Shown in pieces: positions 1-11,666 of a stretch of DNA of 64,000 nucleotides. The notes beneath the pieces are model-generated. The model was given only the letters and a program-made list of their open reading frames with translations, searched no databases and had not been told where the DNA came from. The position numbers were made by a program, and so were the translations under genes. This DNA is from Lonicera japonica (taxonomy: Eukaryota > Streptophyta > Magnoliopsida > Dipsacales > Caprifoliaceae), in the NCBI GenBank assembly GCA_021464415.1, contig CM038469.1:8162501-8226500 (forward strand), written 5' to 3'. The stretch's first letter is position 1, and every line of letters begins with the position of its first letter.

Positions 1-1288
1 TTGCAAATGAAGTGGTGTCAAATTATACATAGAATAAAGAATAAAAATTGTCACGGATTGGTCGTCCGTGACTAATCTTGCCATAATTTTTTTCGTGATT
101 AACATTGCGACAGAGATTGACCATATGGAATATTTTCATTTTGTCACTGCAAAAAACATGACCCAAAGATCAATTGAAAGATGCCACTGATTACCCTGAT
201 AAATCCTTAATATTACTTTTGTAATGGTTACAATAAATTTAATTGAAAAATATAAATAATTTTTTTATTTTTATTTTTTTTAATTGTAAAAAAAATTTAG
301 TGCGCAGCAGTGGTCCGTTTGTTTAGGGCAGTGTCCCTATGATACCCAATCAAAGTTACTTTCCCCCGCCCCTTAAATTTGGGATTTTATGAGTCAGTCG
401 ATAAGATTTGCCCTTCATTCAATTTTTTCAAAATTTCTCTCATTACTTCATTCTGGTCGTGCTTGAGGTCAAGAACCCATACAAGTACACTTCAAAACAA
501 AAAAAGACAATAAAATATACGTATAATGTGGAATAGTCTGATAAGTACTTTTCATTATAATATAAGTTACGGTAAGTATATTTTTAAATTAACACATTTT
601 TATATTTTGAACTAGAGATTTAACATTTTAATTATGTTTATATGATATTAGAAGGGTAATGATATCAACATTTTATAAAAAAATATTATAGTACTTTAAA
701 ATTATCTTTATTGATAAAAAGTTGTCCCAAAAATTTATATAAAGTATAACTAAAGATAACTTTAGAATGTTAAAATATTTTTTATATAATGCTAATATCA
801 TTACTCTATTAAAAAAACCAATTGTTTCATATAATAATATTAATTATCATGTATATAATTAATATAATAATATTTGACGAATTATTATTTTTAAATATAA
901 TAAAAATATATAAAATTTATACTCTATATATGCATTCAATTGTATATACTCCCACTCCTCACCAGGAAAAAAAGAGATATTATATATTAGCAAGTAGAGG
1001 ACAAGAAATGAAAGAGGTGACGTATACCTGTCTAATGATATAGTTGACCATTTCGTCACGACTCCATTAAGAAAAGTATCATGTAATCTAAAAAAAATAT
1101 TTTAAAAAATTACACTCGAAATAAATTTTAGATTAAATTATATTGATATACCCGAAACTAATTGAAGATTTTAATTTTTACCCTTTTTTTTAAATAGTTT
1201 GTACTCTATATATATTCAATTATTGCAATCAACTTCAATATGTTATTTTCAGCCAAATTTCTAACTAGTATCTACCATGAGCATGTTA
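1..1288. other. AT-rich intergenic DNA, no gene seen
   Basis: This stretch is AT-rich with stop codons in all frames. Around positions 50-125 there is a short repeat-like segment in which a gtcacgg/ccgtgac inverted motif occurs. Such motifs are common in the subterminal part of plant CACTA or MULE elements, but no element end can be defined. Nothing else is supportable. Confidence 0.5.
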
Positions 1289-1598
1289 GGCTCCGTTTGA
1301 ATAGCAACATGAAAAATAAAAATAAAAACAATTAATTTGAGTGAGAAGATGAAAAATAAGTTGAGGCATATGGTGAGATCCTCTTCCATCTCATACTCAT
1401 TTTTGTGAGTATATGTCATCCATCCTCTTTTAATATTTTGTGGAAAAATTTTCTCCACCATCACCCAAAGAAAATATTGTCATGGAAAAAAGCAAAAAGT
1501 AAGAGTTAATCTCACCACATCCCTCAACTTATTTTTCATCTTCTCACTCAAATTACTTGTTTTTATTTTCATTTTCTATGTCACTATCAAACGGAGTC
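1289..1598. mobile_element. Harbinger/Tourist-like MITE
   Basis: A 310-bp element starts ggctccgtttga and ends with the near-perfect inverted copy tcaaacggagtc. A TTA trinucleotide sits directly outside each end (1286-1288 and 1599-1601), the target duplication expected for PIF/Harbinger elements. The two halves are broadly complementary over most of their length, so the element can fold back. It has no coding capacity and needs a transposase in trans. A diverged relative lies at 28953-29235. Superfamily assignment rests on end sequence plus TSD only. Confidence 0.7.
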
Positions 1599-1601
1599 TT
1601 A

Positions 1602-4248
1602 TATGTATGTTTTTTCAACAAAAAAAAACTTTCTCGCATGATTTGTTCGTTGAGAATTAATTGTAAATGGGAATTTGTACATACACAAGGGTTTAGTTGT
1701 TTTTCATCTTTTTTAGTTTGTATTCTACTAAAACTACCTGTGAAAAACATACACATGAGATGCTTGTAGTGGATATTAATTAGAAATTTGTCCAAAAATG
1801 ATCTATTGGAGTTGATTGCAACAAATTGAATGTGTAGGTTGCAATTGTCTCAAAAATTTGTTTAGGGTGCAAACTAAATCTTCAATTTGTTTAAGGTGCA
1901 CAAGTGTAATTTATTCTAAATTTCAACTTCACTCATTCACTAAACATGACATAAATAGAATCCGAGGGCGTTTGCCTTTTGATGCATAACTTCTTTTTGT
2001 TAGTGGACATCTCCATTTCAAAGTACATCCATAAACACACTCTCATCTTAATTTTTTAATATCCCACCAGTTGCGTAATTAGAAAATTTAACAAGTGAGG
2101 GTCATTTAATAATGCATGATCAATCTCACATCAATTATAGTGACTAAATTATCAATCGAAAAAAATGAGGAATGAAATTCGACTCAAAAATCATTTCCTA
2201 ATAACAAGTGTAAATGCATCTTTATCACTAAAAATGCATTTGGACACAATTTTAGAACATTTTGGGGACATATTTTGAGCCAGAAAAGCATTTCTCATTG
2301 AAAATATGTTTTTGCTGTACTTTTTTTTTTTGATCCGTTATTATTAATTAATTTTCTAAAATTAAGTGGTATCAATTATTACAACAATTCAAATACATCT
2401 AAAATATACTTTATTAATATGTCTATTTTGAATATAGTAAGGTCACTAGACCATACAATGACCGATGTGGCCACGCCGCCACACCCTTGTATCTTACGGT
2501 GATTATTCCATGATCTTTAACACTTCATGAATCTGTGTGATTAGGAATGTATCCTTCCAAGAATGAAACTTTTCTTCAAATTTTTCCATCTTATATGAAT
2601 GGGAATAAATGATTACTTTAAGTATTAGCTTTAAGATTTTCTCCTAAAATCTCGTCTTGAGAACATTTCCAACAATCTCTATATTTTTGTTTTGTGTAAA
2701 ATTTACACAACTTATAAATTTTTTTGTCTTCGGCAGTCTTTTAAAATCTAAGTTTGTGTAAAATGATAGTGTAAAAATACACTCTCATTTTACAAGCCAC
2801 GTCAGTTTTCTCTCTCTTCATGTTTTAAATAAAATTTCAAAATATAATAACTTCAAATGTAAAATATGGATTTTAATAAAAACTATATATTTGAAATCAA
2901 GAAAAATAGTAATAAGTTGCTCAAATTGATAGTTAACAAGTGTTACAATTTTATCAATTATTTCAAAATTTACACAAGATTTTACAAAAATACCATTAGA
3001 GCATTTTTTTTAGTGTTCACGTTTTTTGTAAAAGTTTGTTAACACATGATTTACAAGTCAATATTTACATTACCATTAGAGATGCTCACAAAAATATCCC
3101 TTTTATTTATAAGTCAATGTTTACCCTTACTTTATTCATATTCTCGTTTGAACTAAGTATATAGAGGTACTTCTGCGTTTCAAGAAAAAAAAAAAATTGT
3201 CCGAGCAAAACATTAGTAAGATATCCTAAATTAATTCCAAGATTTTTTTTTAATACAAATTTAAAATATCTATTATATTTTTAAAACTTGAACCAAATTA
3301 GTTTTAAATACGTACAAAAAGGAGTAGCATATATGTCTGACACAAAAAGAGTTCTTAATCAGTCTGCCAAACCCTCATGTCTAAGAGAAGGAAAATGTTG
3401 TTGTTGCTTCTCCTCTTTTTTTTTTTTTTTTTTTGAATAAAAGGGGAATTTTACTAGAAAATAATATTACATCACACCCATTTGCACTTTAACCCCAGTT
3501 TTACCACTAACCAATTACAGTGGGAGGTGCAATTGTCATTCTTCCCCAAATTAATAATTTGATTTGTGGAAAATTTAATCAATCACTTGTTCTATTCGTT
3601 TTTAATGCAGCAATGACTAAGAAAACCCATTTCTTACCATTATTATTTGCCACTGATTGGTGTATAACTGTGCCACAAAATCTTAATGATATAAACACAT
3701 ATCAATTAGAGATTAATTATACAATATTTTTTTATTATTTTTTTATTATTGTTTCAAGAGGTACAATATTTTATTTCAAAGTGGCCTTTGAGTCATTATT
3801 TTTTATATAATTTCCACTTATAGAAAATGGCTTTTAGCTCCTTTGCGTCACTGGGCTATCTTTAATCTTTTGGAAAAAACATAAAATAAAATAATCTAAT
3901 AGTGAAAACCACCTTAATTAGATTGGCTCGGATTACCGAACGCCACTTTAATTTTGACTTCTTGAACCCATGTCTCTCATTTTATATTTTTTATCCAAGT
4001 GGCACAAAAATAATATCTCATTCCACACACATCAAATATTAAATTTAGGGGATGTTTTCGATTTTCATCGGAATAAAAATTATGGATAACTGAACTCACT
4101 TCGAAAATTTTGATCTTGGGTTTGATTCGATTTCGGTTTAAAATTTGTCAGACTTAAACACGAATAAAATTTTTCGGTTTGAGTTTAATTAGCTTTTAAG
4201 GACTTTTTTGGGTTTTTTTTTTAATCTTAAACTTTTAAATTTCAATTA
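1602..4248. other. AT-rich intergenic DNA with degenerate repeats
   Basis: No gene is visible. Around 2660-3085 the sequence begins with a gagaacatttccaac-type motif and ends with a ttagagatgctc motif, resembling the ends of a worn-out MITE, but the arms are too diverged for a firm call. A poly(T) run of about 19 lies at 3416-3434. Around 4050-4200 a segment resembles hAT-like repeats in composition, without ends. The open frame at 3520-3810 has no recognisable domain and an AT-rich, noncoding look. Confidence 0.4.
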
Positions 4249-4712
4249 GGGTGCGTTTGATTGCAAGCATGAAATTTGCATGAAAAGAAAATAGGTTACA
4301 GGCAATTGAATTGCCTAGAATTGAGTTGCATGGAAAATTCAATTAAATGTGTTTAATTGCCTTAATTTTCTACCCGAAAAATATTGCTTGTATTGTGGCA
4401 TTTTTAATGTAGAAAAAATTATTGATATTTTTTTTTACATAATTCTATAGTCATGACGGATCTTGTTTAATTGATCTTGATTAGTAGATTTTAAATATTA
4501 AATTTTTATTAAATTTTGAATTTTGTAATTTAAGTTATAGCATTTTTAATGTAGAAAATAGGTAAAATGTTGTCTCGAAAATTGTGCAATTGCCTGAAAA
4601 ATAAATACAAGGCCCTCCCAAAGAAAACGTTTTCCTTGTTTTGGAGGAAAATGTAAGTGGGTGAGCAAAAGTGGGAAAATATTTTCCCTAGAAAAAAATC
4701 CAATCAAACACC
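4249..4712. mobile_element. Harbinger-like MITE
   Basis: The left end gggtgcgtttgattg and the right end caatcaaacacc form an imperfect terminal inverted repeat, each flanked by TTA (4246-4248 and 4713-4715). The body has short self-complementary parts and no coding capacity. A second, similar end (caatcaaacacac) lies about 75 bp further right near 4775-4785, so either the element's tail was duplicated or the true end is there. The TTA duplication favours 4712. Confidence 0.55.
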
Positions 4713-5637
4713 TTAAGTTGTCAAATCAAGTAGAAAATGAGTATTTTCCATGGAAAAAAAAGACAATCAAACACACTATTGGAGTTAAGATAATCCATAT
4801 TTCATATGTTTGTTTTGATGCTAGACTATGAAATTTGGGTGTTATTTGTATGGAGATATATAATTTGGCTTTGCTTGATACCGTTTTCATATGTTTGTTT
4901 TGATGCTACATTATAAAGTTAACAAACTACAAAAGAGAATCGATAAGTACCATATAAATCAAGTACTCTGAAGAGAGGGGTGCCTGAGTAATAAACAATT
5001 TTTATATTATAATTAAAGGAGAGGCTTGGACATTTCTTAAAAAAATATATGTATAAACCAAATATTCAAATTGTCAACATAAAAGTAGAGATCAAAGACA
5101 TAATAGGTATGTATTATAAAATGGACACACTATGGAATTAACAGATTGAACAATATATCTTCAACTTCAACACACCATTTCCCAAGTCCAACGAAGTCAA
5201 ACTAACCAACGCCTTGCAAGATACAAAACAAGGACAATAGAAACAGATGAAAGTCTTCATATTTCAACAACATTATAGTGAAAATGTTGGAAACGAATTT
5301 TAAGTGTATAAAACAGTAGAAAAAAATACAAACTACGAACTTTTATTGGGGATTCGGTTCAATTCAAGTTTGCAAAGGCAAAAGTCAAAACATAATTGAG
5401 AGATAGATGATTTAATGGATGGACCAGAGAACCCAGCTCTTGATATCAAGTTAAGAAACCATCTTTTTCAAAAGCTTAAACTGTTAGGTAGTGAGTCACA
5501 ATTAATATCATGCTTAACAAATACGATGGACCTTTTTTATTTAAAAAGAAAAAAAAATCCCCTACGCATATTTGACCCAAAAGTAGAATAAAATTTGTGG
5601 TCCCAAGATCATGCGATGCTTAGCATAACAATAAAGG

Positions 5638-5759
5638 GCTGATATGTTGGGAGGACCCAAAATTCAATAAAGAAGTTGTGTATTAAAGTGTACTAACTCT
5701 TGAGCTGATATGTTGGGAGGACCCAAAATTCAATAAAGAAGTTGTGGATTAAAGTGTAC
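5638..5759. repeat. 56-bp direct repeat in the bZIP promoter
   Basis: Two copies of a 56-bp sequence, 5638-5693 and 5704-5759, differ at a single base (gtgtatt versus gtggatt) and are separated by 10 bp, giving a 66-bp period. The second copy ends about 63 bp upstream of the TATA-like box of the bZIP gene. The near identity implies a recent duplication. Any regulatory element inside the unit is therefore present twice in the proximal promoter. Confidence 0.9.
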
Positions 5760-5822
5760 CTTGAAGAAAATAAAGGAAAAAGAATAGCAATAAAGTTGGA
5801 GCACTTGCCCCTTCTCCTATCC

Positions 5823-5830
5823 TATAAAAA
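5823..5830 (+). promoter_or_regulatory. TATA box of the bZIP gene
   Basis: A TATAAAAA box lies 96 bp upstream of the bZIP start codon. A pyrimidine-rich stretch with CAACAACAACTTC-like sequence follows, typical of a plant 5' leader, and there is no ATG between box and start. The transcription start would fall near 5850-5860, an inferred position. Confidence 0.65.
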
Positions 5831-5918
5831 CCTCCTCACTCTGGTTTTTTCCTCCACAACAACAACTTCATCCACCTTACCTAGTTTCTTGCAAATTCAC
5901 ATAAAAAGTTCAAAAGCC

Positions 5919-6377
5919 ATGCAATCCAATGAAGTTGCACAACTCCATTACCCGGTTCATTTTAGCATGACCCAAAACGACGCACCCGCATTTGATCGTC
6001 ACCTCTTTAACCCATTATACCATTTCCAAATCACTCCTCAACTCCAAGAACTCAACAACCCTCGACAAACATATTTCAGCAATTCCACTTCAGACGAAGC
6101 GGACGAGCAACAGCAGAGTCTGGTCGACTTGAGAAAGCAGAGGAGAATGATATCTAACAGAGAGTCAGCGCGCAGATCGCGTATGCGCAAGCAAAGGCAC
6201 CTTGATGAACTATGGTCACAAGTTATGTGGCTTAGAAACGAGAACCAACAACTCATTGAAAAACTAAATGATTTATTGGATCAACACGATCAATTTGTTC
6301 AAGAGAATGCGCAGCTGAAAGAAGAAGCTTCCGAGCTTCGCCAACTGATCGCTAATATGCAGCTTAATAGTCCTTGA
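5919..6377 (+). CDS. bZIP transcription factor, group S, bZIP43-like
   Basis: This intronless gene encodes 152 residues. The basic region (about residues 71-95) carries the invariant N-x7-R (N80, R88) in NRESARRSR, followed after nine residues by the first zipper leucine. The zipper heptads read L98, L105, L112, L119, F126, L133 and L140, a long zipper of the kind seen in group S. The segment DELWSQVMWLRNEN and the STSDEA motif before the basic region match what I know of Arabidopsis bZIP43. The protein should act in the nucleus as a homo- or heterodimer on ACGT-core sites. The ATG at 5919 was chosen because the frame upstream runs through the TATA box and promoter repeat. No upstream ORF like that of sucrose-controlled S1 members is present in the short leader. 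The family call is firm; the exact paralogue is inferred. Confidence 0.93.
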   Translation: MQSNEVAQLHYPVHFSMTQNDAPAFDRHLFNPLYHFQITPQLQELNNPRQTYFSNSTSDEADEQQQSLVDLRKQRRMISNRESARRSRMRKQRHLDELWSQVMWLRNENQQLIEKLNDLLDQHDQFVQENAQLKEEASELRQLIANMQLNSP

Positions 6378-6979
6378 TTCAGATGTAGGCCTTTGGTTCT
6401 TTTGTATTTTTATTGGAACCTTAAGTCAATTAAGCATGTTTAACCTTACCTGAGCTGGATGAGATCAGAGTACTAATTATTAAATAACATATTTTGAGCT
6501 TATAATTCTTATAATCCTTCTTACCTCAAATTTAAAGCCTATTTTTTTCTCACCATAAGTCATAAGGTGTGCGCAGATGACAATCTGCGTTCTAAGTAAG
6601 CGAATCATTCCTATATTTTAGGAATTCGATTTCCGCCGGAAGTGCTCAGATTAGTCCCATCACAATATAAATACAAGGACATTCTTAATAAAGACAAAAA
6701 AATAAATTAGAATTTTTTTAGAAGATCTTAAATTAAATTTTCTGCTTTGGTATATAATAAATTTAAACTTTCAAATGGTTCACAGAGAAAAAAACTGAGA
6801 TTTATATGGGAACAGAGCATATCCGATAATTCACATCCTAAAATGATTGGTTAGGCAGCGGGTTTTACTTCATTAGTTGATCAATCAAAATAGTGACGCA
6901 TTAGTTTAAGGCAAAGTGACGTATTACTTCATATATTATATTATATAAAATAAATCACCACTTATTATATATTTTATTT
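6378..6979. other. 3' flank of the bZIP gene
   Basis: This holds the likely 3'UTR of the bZIP gene followed by AT-rich spacer. No further gene, RNA or clear repeat is visible. Confidence 0.4.
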
Positions 6980-9511
6980 TAGGGGTGACAAGATCCGATC
7001 CAAACCGACTAAACCAACCGATTCAATCAAATGCAATCAATTTTTTTTGGATTTATGGATTGATTGGATTAGATTTGATTCACCTTTTGAAAATCTATTG
7101 GATCAGTTTCAGACTTAGGAGATGTATAAACCGACCCAATTATTATATATATGTGTGTGTATATATATTTTTCCTTAAAGTGACACATGTTTTTTGTGTT
7201 TTCGGTGGTCATGGTAGTTCATCTTGGACGGTGTTATTTACGCTCTCTAAAAGTGTCACAAACACTTCCTTCTAGAATTTAACTTAAAACACATTTTAAC
7301 GTACACCACAAACACCCGCTCCATTGCCTAATGTTATTTACGCACTTACCTCTCATTAGGCGAGTCTTATTTGAAAAACATTACAATACTCCATTGCCTA
7401 ATGTTAGGCGAGTTCTTATTAACAAACTCTCTCTAAGTGGGCCGAGTGTACGTGACTGCACTCACCTCACATTAGGCGAGTCTTATGAGGTGTCCAGTGA
7501 TGATAAATTCACCTTAAGAGGGTGTTTGTGTTAAATATAGGGGGTGTAAATAATACTACAAATTTCAAAAAATTATCATGCTACTCTATTTTTGAAACTT
7601 GACTAAAAGTTATTTGATTTAATTTTGTCAATTTATCATATTCGCCAATTTGAAAATTTTGAAAAAATAAAAAAATTTCGGTTGGTGCATTGCCATGTGT
7701 AGGTCGGAAAATACCCTAGAGGGTGGTGAATAGGGTTTTAAAAACTTAATGCGGAATTAAAACGTTTTTAAAATATTTAAGTAAAGCAACTTAGTTAAAT
7801 AAGTTTATCAAGGAAAACAATCAATTAAATAATCAATCCCAAGAATAAGCAATAATATAAGCAACTTTCAATCAATTAATATAACAAATAAATAAAGAGA
7901 TTGAGTAAGAAAGATTGAACCAATTTGAAGTCGAAGATTTTTTGTCCACACGGTTCGGCTTGTTTCCCCTACTCCGCGCTCGGTTAGTTCCCCGAGAATT
8001 TCTACTATAATCGATTTCCTTCTGGGTGAAGATCAAACCTCTACAACTGTATTCTTATCACACACTCTCACAAGTATTGAAAACACCTTCAATACTTTCA
8101 CAAGAAATCCCTCTTGCTAATCTATGAGATACACATCTCACAATTATGATTCAAATGAGTTTTTGTGACAAACACCAATGTACAATATCTTTCTTGTATA
8201 TGACAAAATACAAATAAAGCTCACACTAAGAGATATCAAAATTGATCAAAGTATATAGCTCAAAAATGAAGAATTTGATCAATAAAATGAATTGAATACT
8301 TGAATAACTTTGTATATATGTAAAATAAGTTTGTAGAATGATTCAAGTGTGTTAAAACATGTCTAGGACATCATATTTATAGCTTGCAAAACCATATGGA
8401 CGTTGGGGATGATTAAGAGAGGTTTTGGCTCCAAGGTGTACATTTTCAAACTTTCCAACAGCTAGTTTTGACAAACAAATTCAAATTTGTTTTGTTAATT
8501 TCTCCCAATTTGACCGTTGGATCATGCTCAAATTTTAGTCAAAATTGCCAGGAGATGTTGTCTAACTACTGTAAAATTTTCAAAATGATCGGAGTTCGGG
8601 AAGGCCTCTATTTTACCGTTAGATCAAAACTGGGCAAAAATTGAGCGAATTTTAAATGTAAAATAAAAATATTTTTGCAATTTAACAATTTAGTTTCAAA
8701 TAAAATTCTAATGATTTTTCTGAACCTCAAAGATATGTTTCTAAGATACATAGTTTTATTAGAGCTTAAAATATGATCATTTAAAATTAATATGAATTTA
8801 TTTTGAAACTCGGTTTTTGTAAAATAATGTTTTTCAAATAAATTCAATTTCAAGCTAGTTTGAATCAATCTTTAAAAGATGCAAGAATATGTTTGAGCTA
8901 TAGGGATTTGATCAATAAAGTATATTTACATAAAATCTAAGCACGCACTCCATTTAATGATAATTCGAGTTTTCGTGATGCTTGATTTTCTTGTGCGTAT
9001 CTTTACTTGTTTGATGTTCTTGATCCTTTCTTGGTTTTGATAACTTGTAGAATATGTGGAGATCATTCTTGTGCATATATTCACTTGCTTGATGATCTAG
9101 ATCTTTTCTTGGCTTTGTATAGCATATGTATATCACTTGAGTTCATTTCTTGTGAGTATAGACGTTTGTAAAGCTTTTGTGAGATTTGCTTCGGTTTGAA
9201 GTTACACTTGGTCGAAAAATATATCGATTAAAATGGCTATCATCATTGGAACAACCGAGTTAAATAACACTTTATTAACTTATTGTAATTATCAAAATAA
9301 GATTAATTGACTTTAAGGTCAACACCATGACTACCTTTTTTGCTTATTCCTATGAATCGGATTGAAATCGTTCCAATCCAACATCTTTTCGGATTTAATT
9401 GGTGTAGCATGTCAGATCGGATTAGATGCCAAATACAAAATCGATATCAGGTTGGACTGGATGCTGCGAATGGTCTAAAAACAATCGGATTGAATCGAAT
9501 GCCCACTCCTA
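6980..9511. mobile_element. hAT-like element split by a solo LTR
   Basis: The left end taggggtgacaag and the right end (read inverted) taggagtgggcat resemble the TAGGGGTG-type termini of plant hAT elements. Inside both ends lie related subterminal words such as gatccgatccaa and atcggattgaat. Without the LTR at 7698-9324 the element is about 0.9 kb. Between 7320 and 7490 the words attaggcgagtctta and ccattgcctaatg recur in several copies. I could not find a clean 8-bp target duplication, so the outer boundaries are tentative. No transposase is encoded. Confidence 0.45.
7698..9324. mobile_element. Solo LTR with CCATG target duplication
   Basis: The segment starts TGTAGGTCGG and ends GGTCAACA, the TG...CA termini of an LTR, and is flanked on both sides by CCATG (7693-7697 and 9325-9329). 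The early motif ccctagagggtggtgaatag is a word I know from plant LTR retrotransposons. No internal region (gag, pol), primer site or second LTR lies next to it, so it is best read as a solo LTR left by LTR-LTR recombination. The orientation of the parent element is not certain. Clade (Copia or Gypsy) cannot be assigned from the LTR alone. Confidence 0.75.
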
Positions 9512-9529
9512 ATAAAAACAATATATATA

Positions 9530-9645
9530 TTAAAAAAAATGAGGTTTAAGTCTCTATCTTCTAATTACAAATAACGAAAACCTTCCCCAAAGATCTCCTG
9601 GTGTTCAAGTAAGAGCCTTACTACTAGGCTACACCACCCACTTTT
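9530..9645 (-). mobile_element. tRNA-derived SINE remnant
   Basis: Read on the minus strand, the segment carries ggtgtagcctagtagtaa, close to a pol III box A of plant SINEs, starting near 9640. It is followed by cttgaacaccaggaga. A convincing box B and tail are missing. It may be a 3'-truncated SINE or tRNA-like fragment; it does not fold as an intact tRNA. Confidence 0.35.
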
Positions 9646-9649
9646 TATT

Positions 9650-10540
9650 TATATATATATATATCAAATACTTTGTGCTCATTTAATTTATAAATTGCGC
9701 TGCATTTTGTGTGCCATTTGTTTCTAATAAAGCATTAATAAAAATATAAAAATAAATCACAATATTTTCTTCACAACTATGCTAACCAAAATCGATATTT
9801 TACAAATTTCATGCAAACAATTTCTCATGCAACATTTACATATAATCAAACACAATCTAGTTAAATAAAGGACTTTACTCTTCATTTTCATCTCTAAATA
9901 CAACGCGATGCATGCATTGTCATATTAAGTAATAATTCATTACAACAATTATAATAACAATGTAGTATAACATATTTAATATTGCTCTTTAAAATTTTAA
10001 ATTAAAGACTAACATTTTATTGAATGTAATGGCTACTTAATTACAAATTCAACTTTTGATTTCCCTTACCAATAATTATTATTCAATTCGCTGTGCAATA
10101 TCATCACAATATTTATTTAAACTCAATACTTTTAAGTAGTTACTAGGTATTTTTATCATCTTTACAATTGTTTCATTGAATAATAATTAGTATTACTGTT
10201 AATAATTGTGGGAAGAAAAACATTTTAAAAGATTAAGATGAAGTAACCAAGAGGCAAGTGATGCTTGTATTTCATTTTTGAGTAAATTCACCATATAGAC
10301 CATTAAAAAATGGTCATCACATAGATTCTTAAAAACTGCAGTGTTCATTACGTATCACTTTATTCAGTACTACATCTTCTCATTTATTCAGCGTAATAAA
10401 GCTAAATATATGAACATTATTTGTGTGTGTTGGTGTTAAAAACTGAAAGGATATTTTATATCACACAGTCTAATGATTATATCAAATAATTAGAATGGTA
10501 AATGTGCTAAATTTAAGTGGTTCAAAGATTTAAAAAAGAA
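9650..10540. other. AT-rich intergenic DNA
   Basis: A short (AT) microsatellite starts near 9650. The rest is AT-rich spacer with no gene, RNA or defined repeat that I can support. Confidence 0.4.
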
Positions 10541-11245
10541 GTTGGCCTCGTATGAAAATACGGGTTAGCCTTCCTCCTGTGGAATAGAACTAGGAGCTCG
10601 GTTTACTTTGTATTGATGATGACCAAACAACTATTACAAACTCACAAAAATCACTCTAACTCTTTTATCCATACAGTGTTACAATAATAACACGGCTGAG
10701 CCACCCAGAGTTTAATCTCTCTGCCTTAGGAGCTCTAGAGCGGGTTGCGAAGCTCGGTATCCCACACTTGTGGTGGATAGTTGATGGTTGTTTTTTTTCT
10801 CTCTCTTATTGTTAGAAAAATTGGTTGTTGCTCGGTTCTTGGAAGAAGTAAACGCTTCTTGTATATATATGACTGGAGGAGACGTGTGGCCAGAGCTCCA
10901 AGAGCAGGTCTGGGACCGTGTTTCGATTAGTACCAACTCTGACCTTACTTTTGCATAAATTTTGGTGCATTAAATGCGGTTGATGTGCATTTAATAAAGG
11001 TGAGGAGAGTTCTGCACGTTCTGTAGAGCTGGCGACAGTCGCCCATACTTTTGCCAACCACTATGGCAGAGTGGTTGGGCAAGAGAACGCTCCAGAGCTC
11101 ATCGAAAAAGCTCTAGAGCCCGAACTCCGCAATTTATTGTACATAATCAACTTTCGAGTGGGTACTCAGTTCTTGAGAGGCTTTATCCTTTTTATGATGT
11201 CTTAATAGGGTTCCTCCAAACTTTCGCGATAAAGCAAGCCTGATA
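10541..11245. repeat. GC-richer repeat-like segment, possibly LTR-derived
   Basis: Base composition changes sharply to near-balanced GC, and gagctc/agagct words recur (for example near 10730, 10890, 11095 and 11115). A TATA-like run (tatatatatga) lies near 10863. Two overlapping minus-strand open frames exist here but resemble no protein I know. The look is that of an LTR or another non-coding transposon segment. I could not define ends or a target duplication. Confidence 0.3.
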
Positions 11246-11666
11246 GTTGACGTGAACAATCACATGTTAGCTCAGGGTTGGCAGGATAAATTAATAATTT
11301 GCGCCATCAGCGTGCAATATGACCGAGTTATTGTTAGAAAAAAAATATATATATATATATATATTGGCTCGAACACAATACGTATGAACAAAAAAAGCAA
11401 AGATCCTGAAAAAAAATTACAATCACCGACGTCGAAATCCTGCCTTTCTTCCTCTTGCTCTGCACTCAGAAGCTTTTTAGATCTCATTTTCCCATACTCC
11501 AATTTACTTTCTCTCTAGGAATCAGCATTTCCCTCAGATAAATTTCTTTTTCTTCAAAATCAAATAGACATACATATACGTATATAGTAGTTGCATTAAA
11601 TTATTTACAGTTATAAAGTTGGTTAAATTATTGGCAGTTATATTAGATCTTTACGTCCAAAATCCA

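Noticed and set aside
5742..5918. In-frame N-terminal extension of the bZIP ORF
   Set aside because: It overlaps the duplicated promoter repeat and the TATA box and lacks family similarity. The ATG at 5919 gives the expected N-terminus.
10712..11057. Two overlapping minus-strand ORFs
   Set aside because: They lie in a GC-richer repeat-like segment in different frames and resemble no protein.
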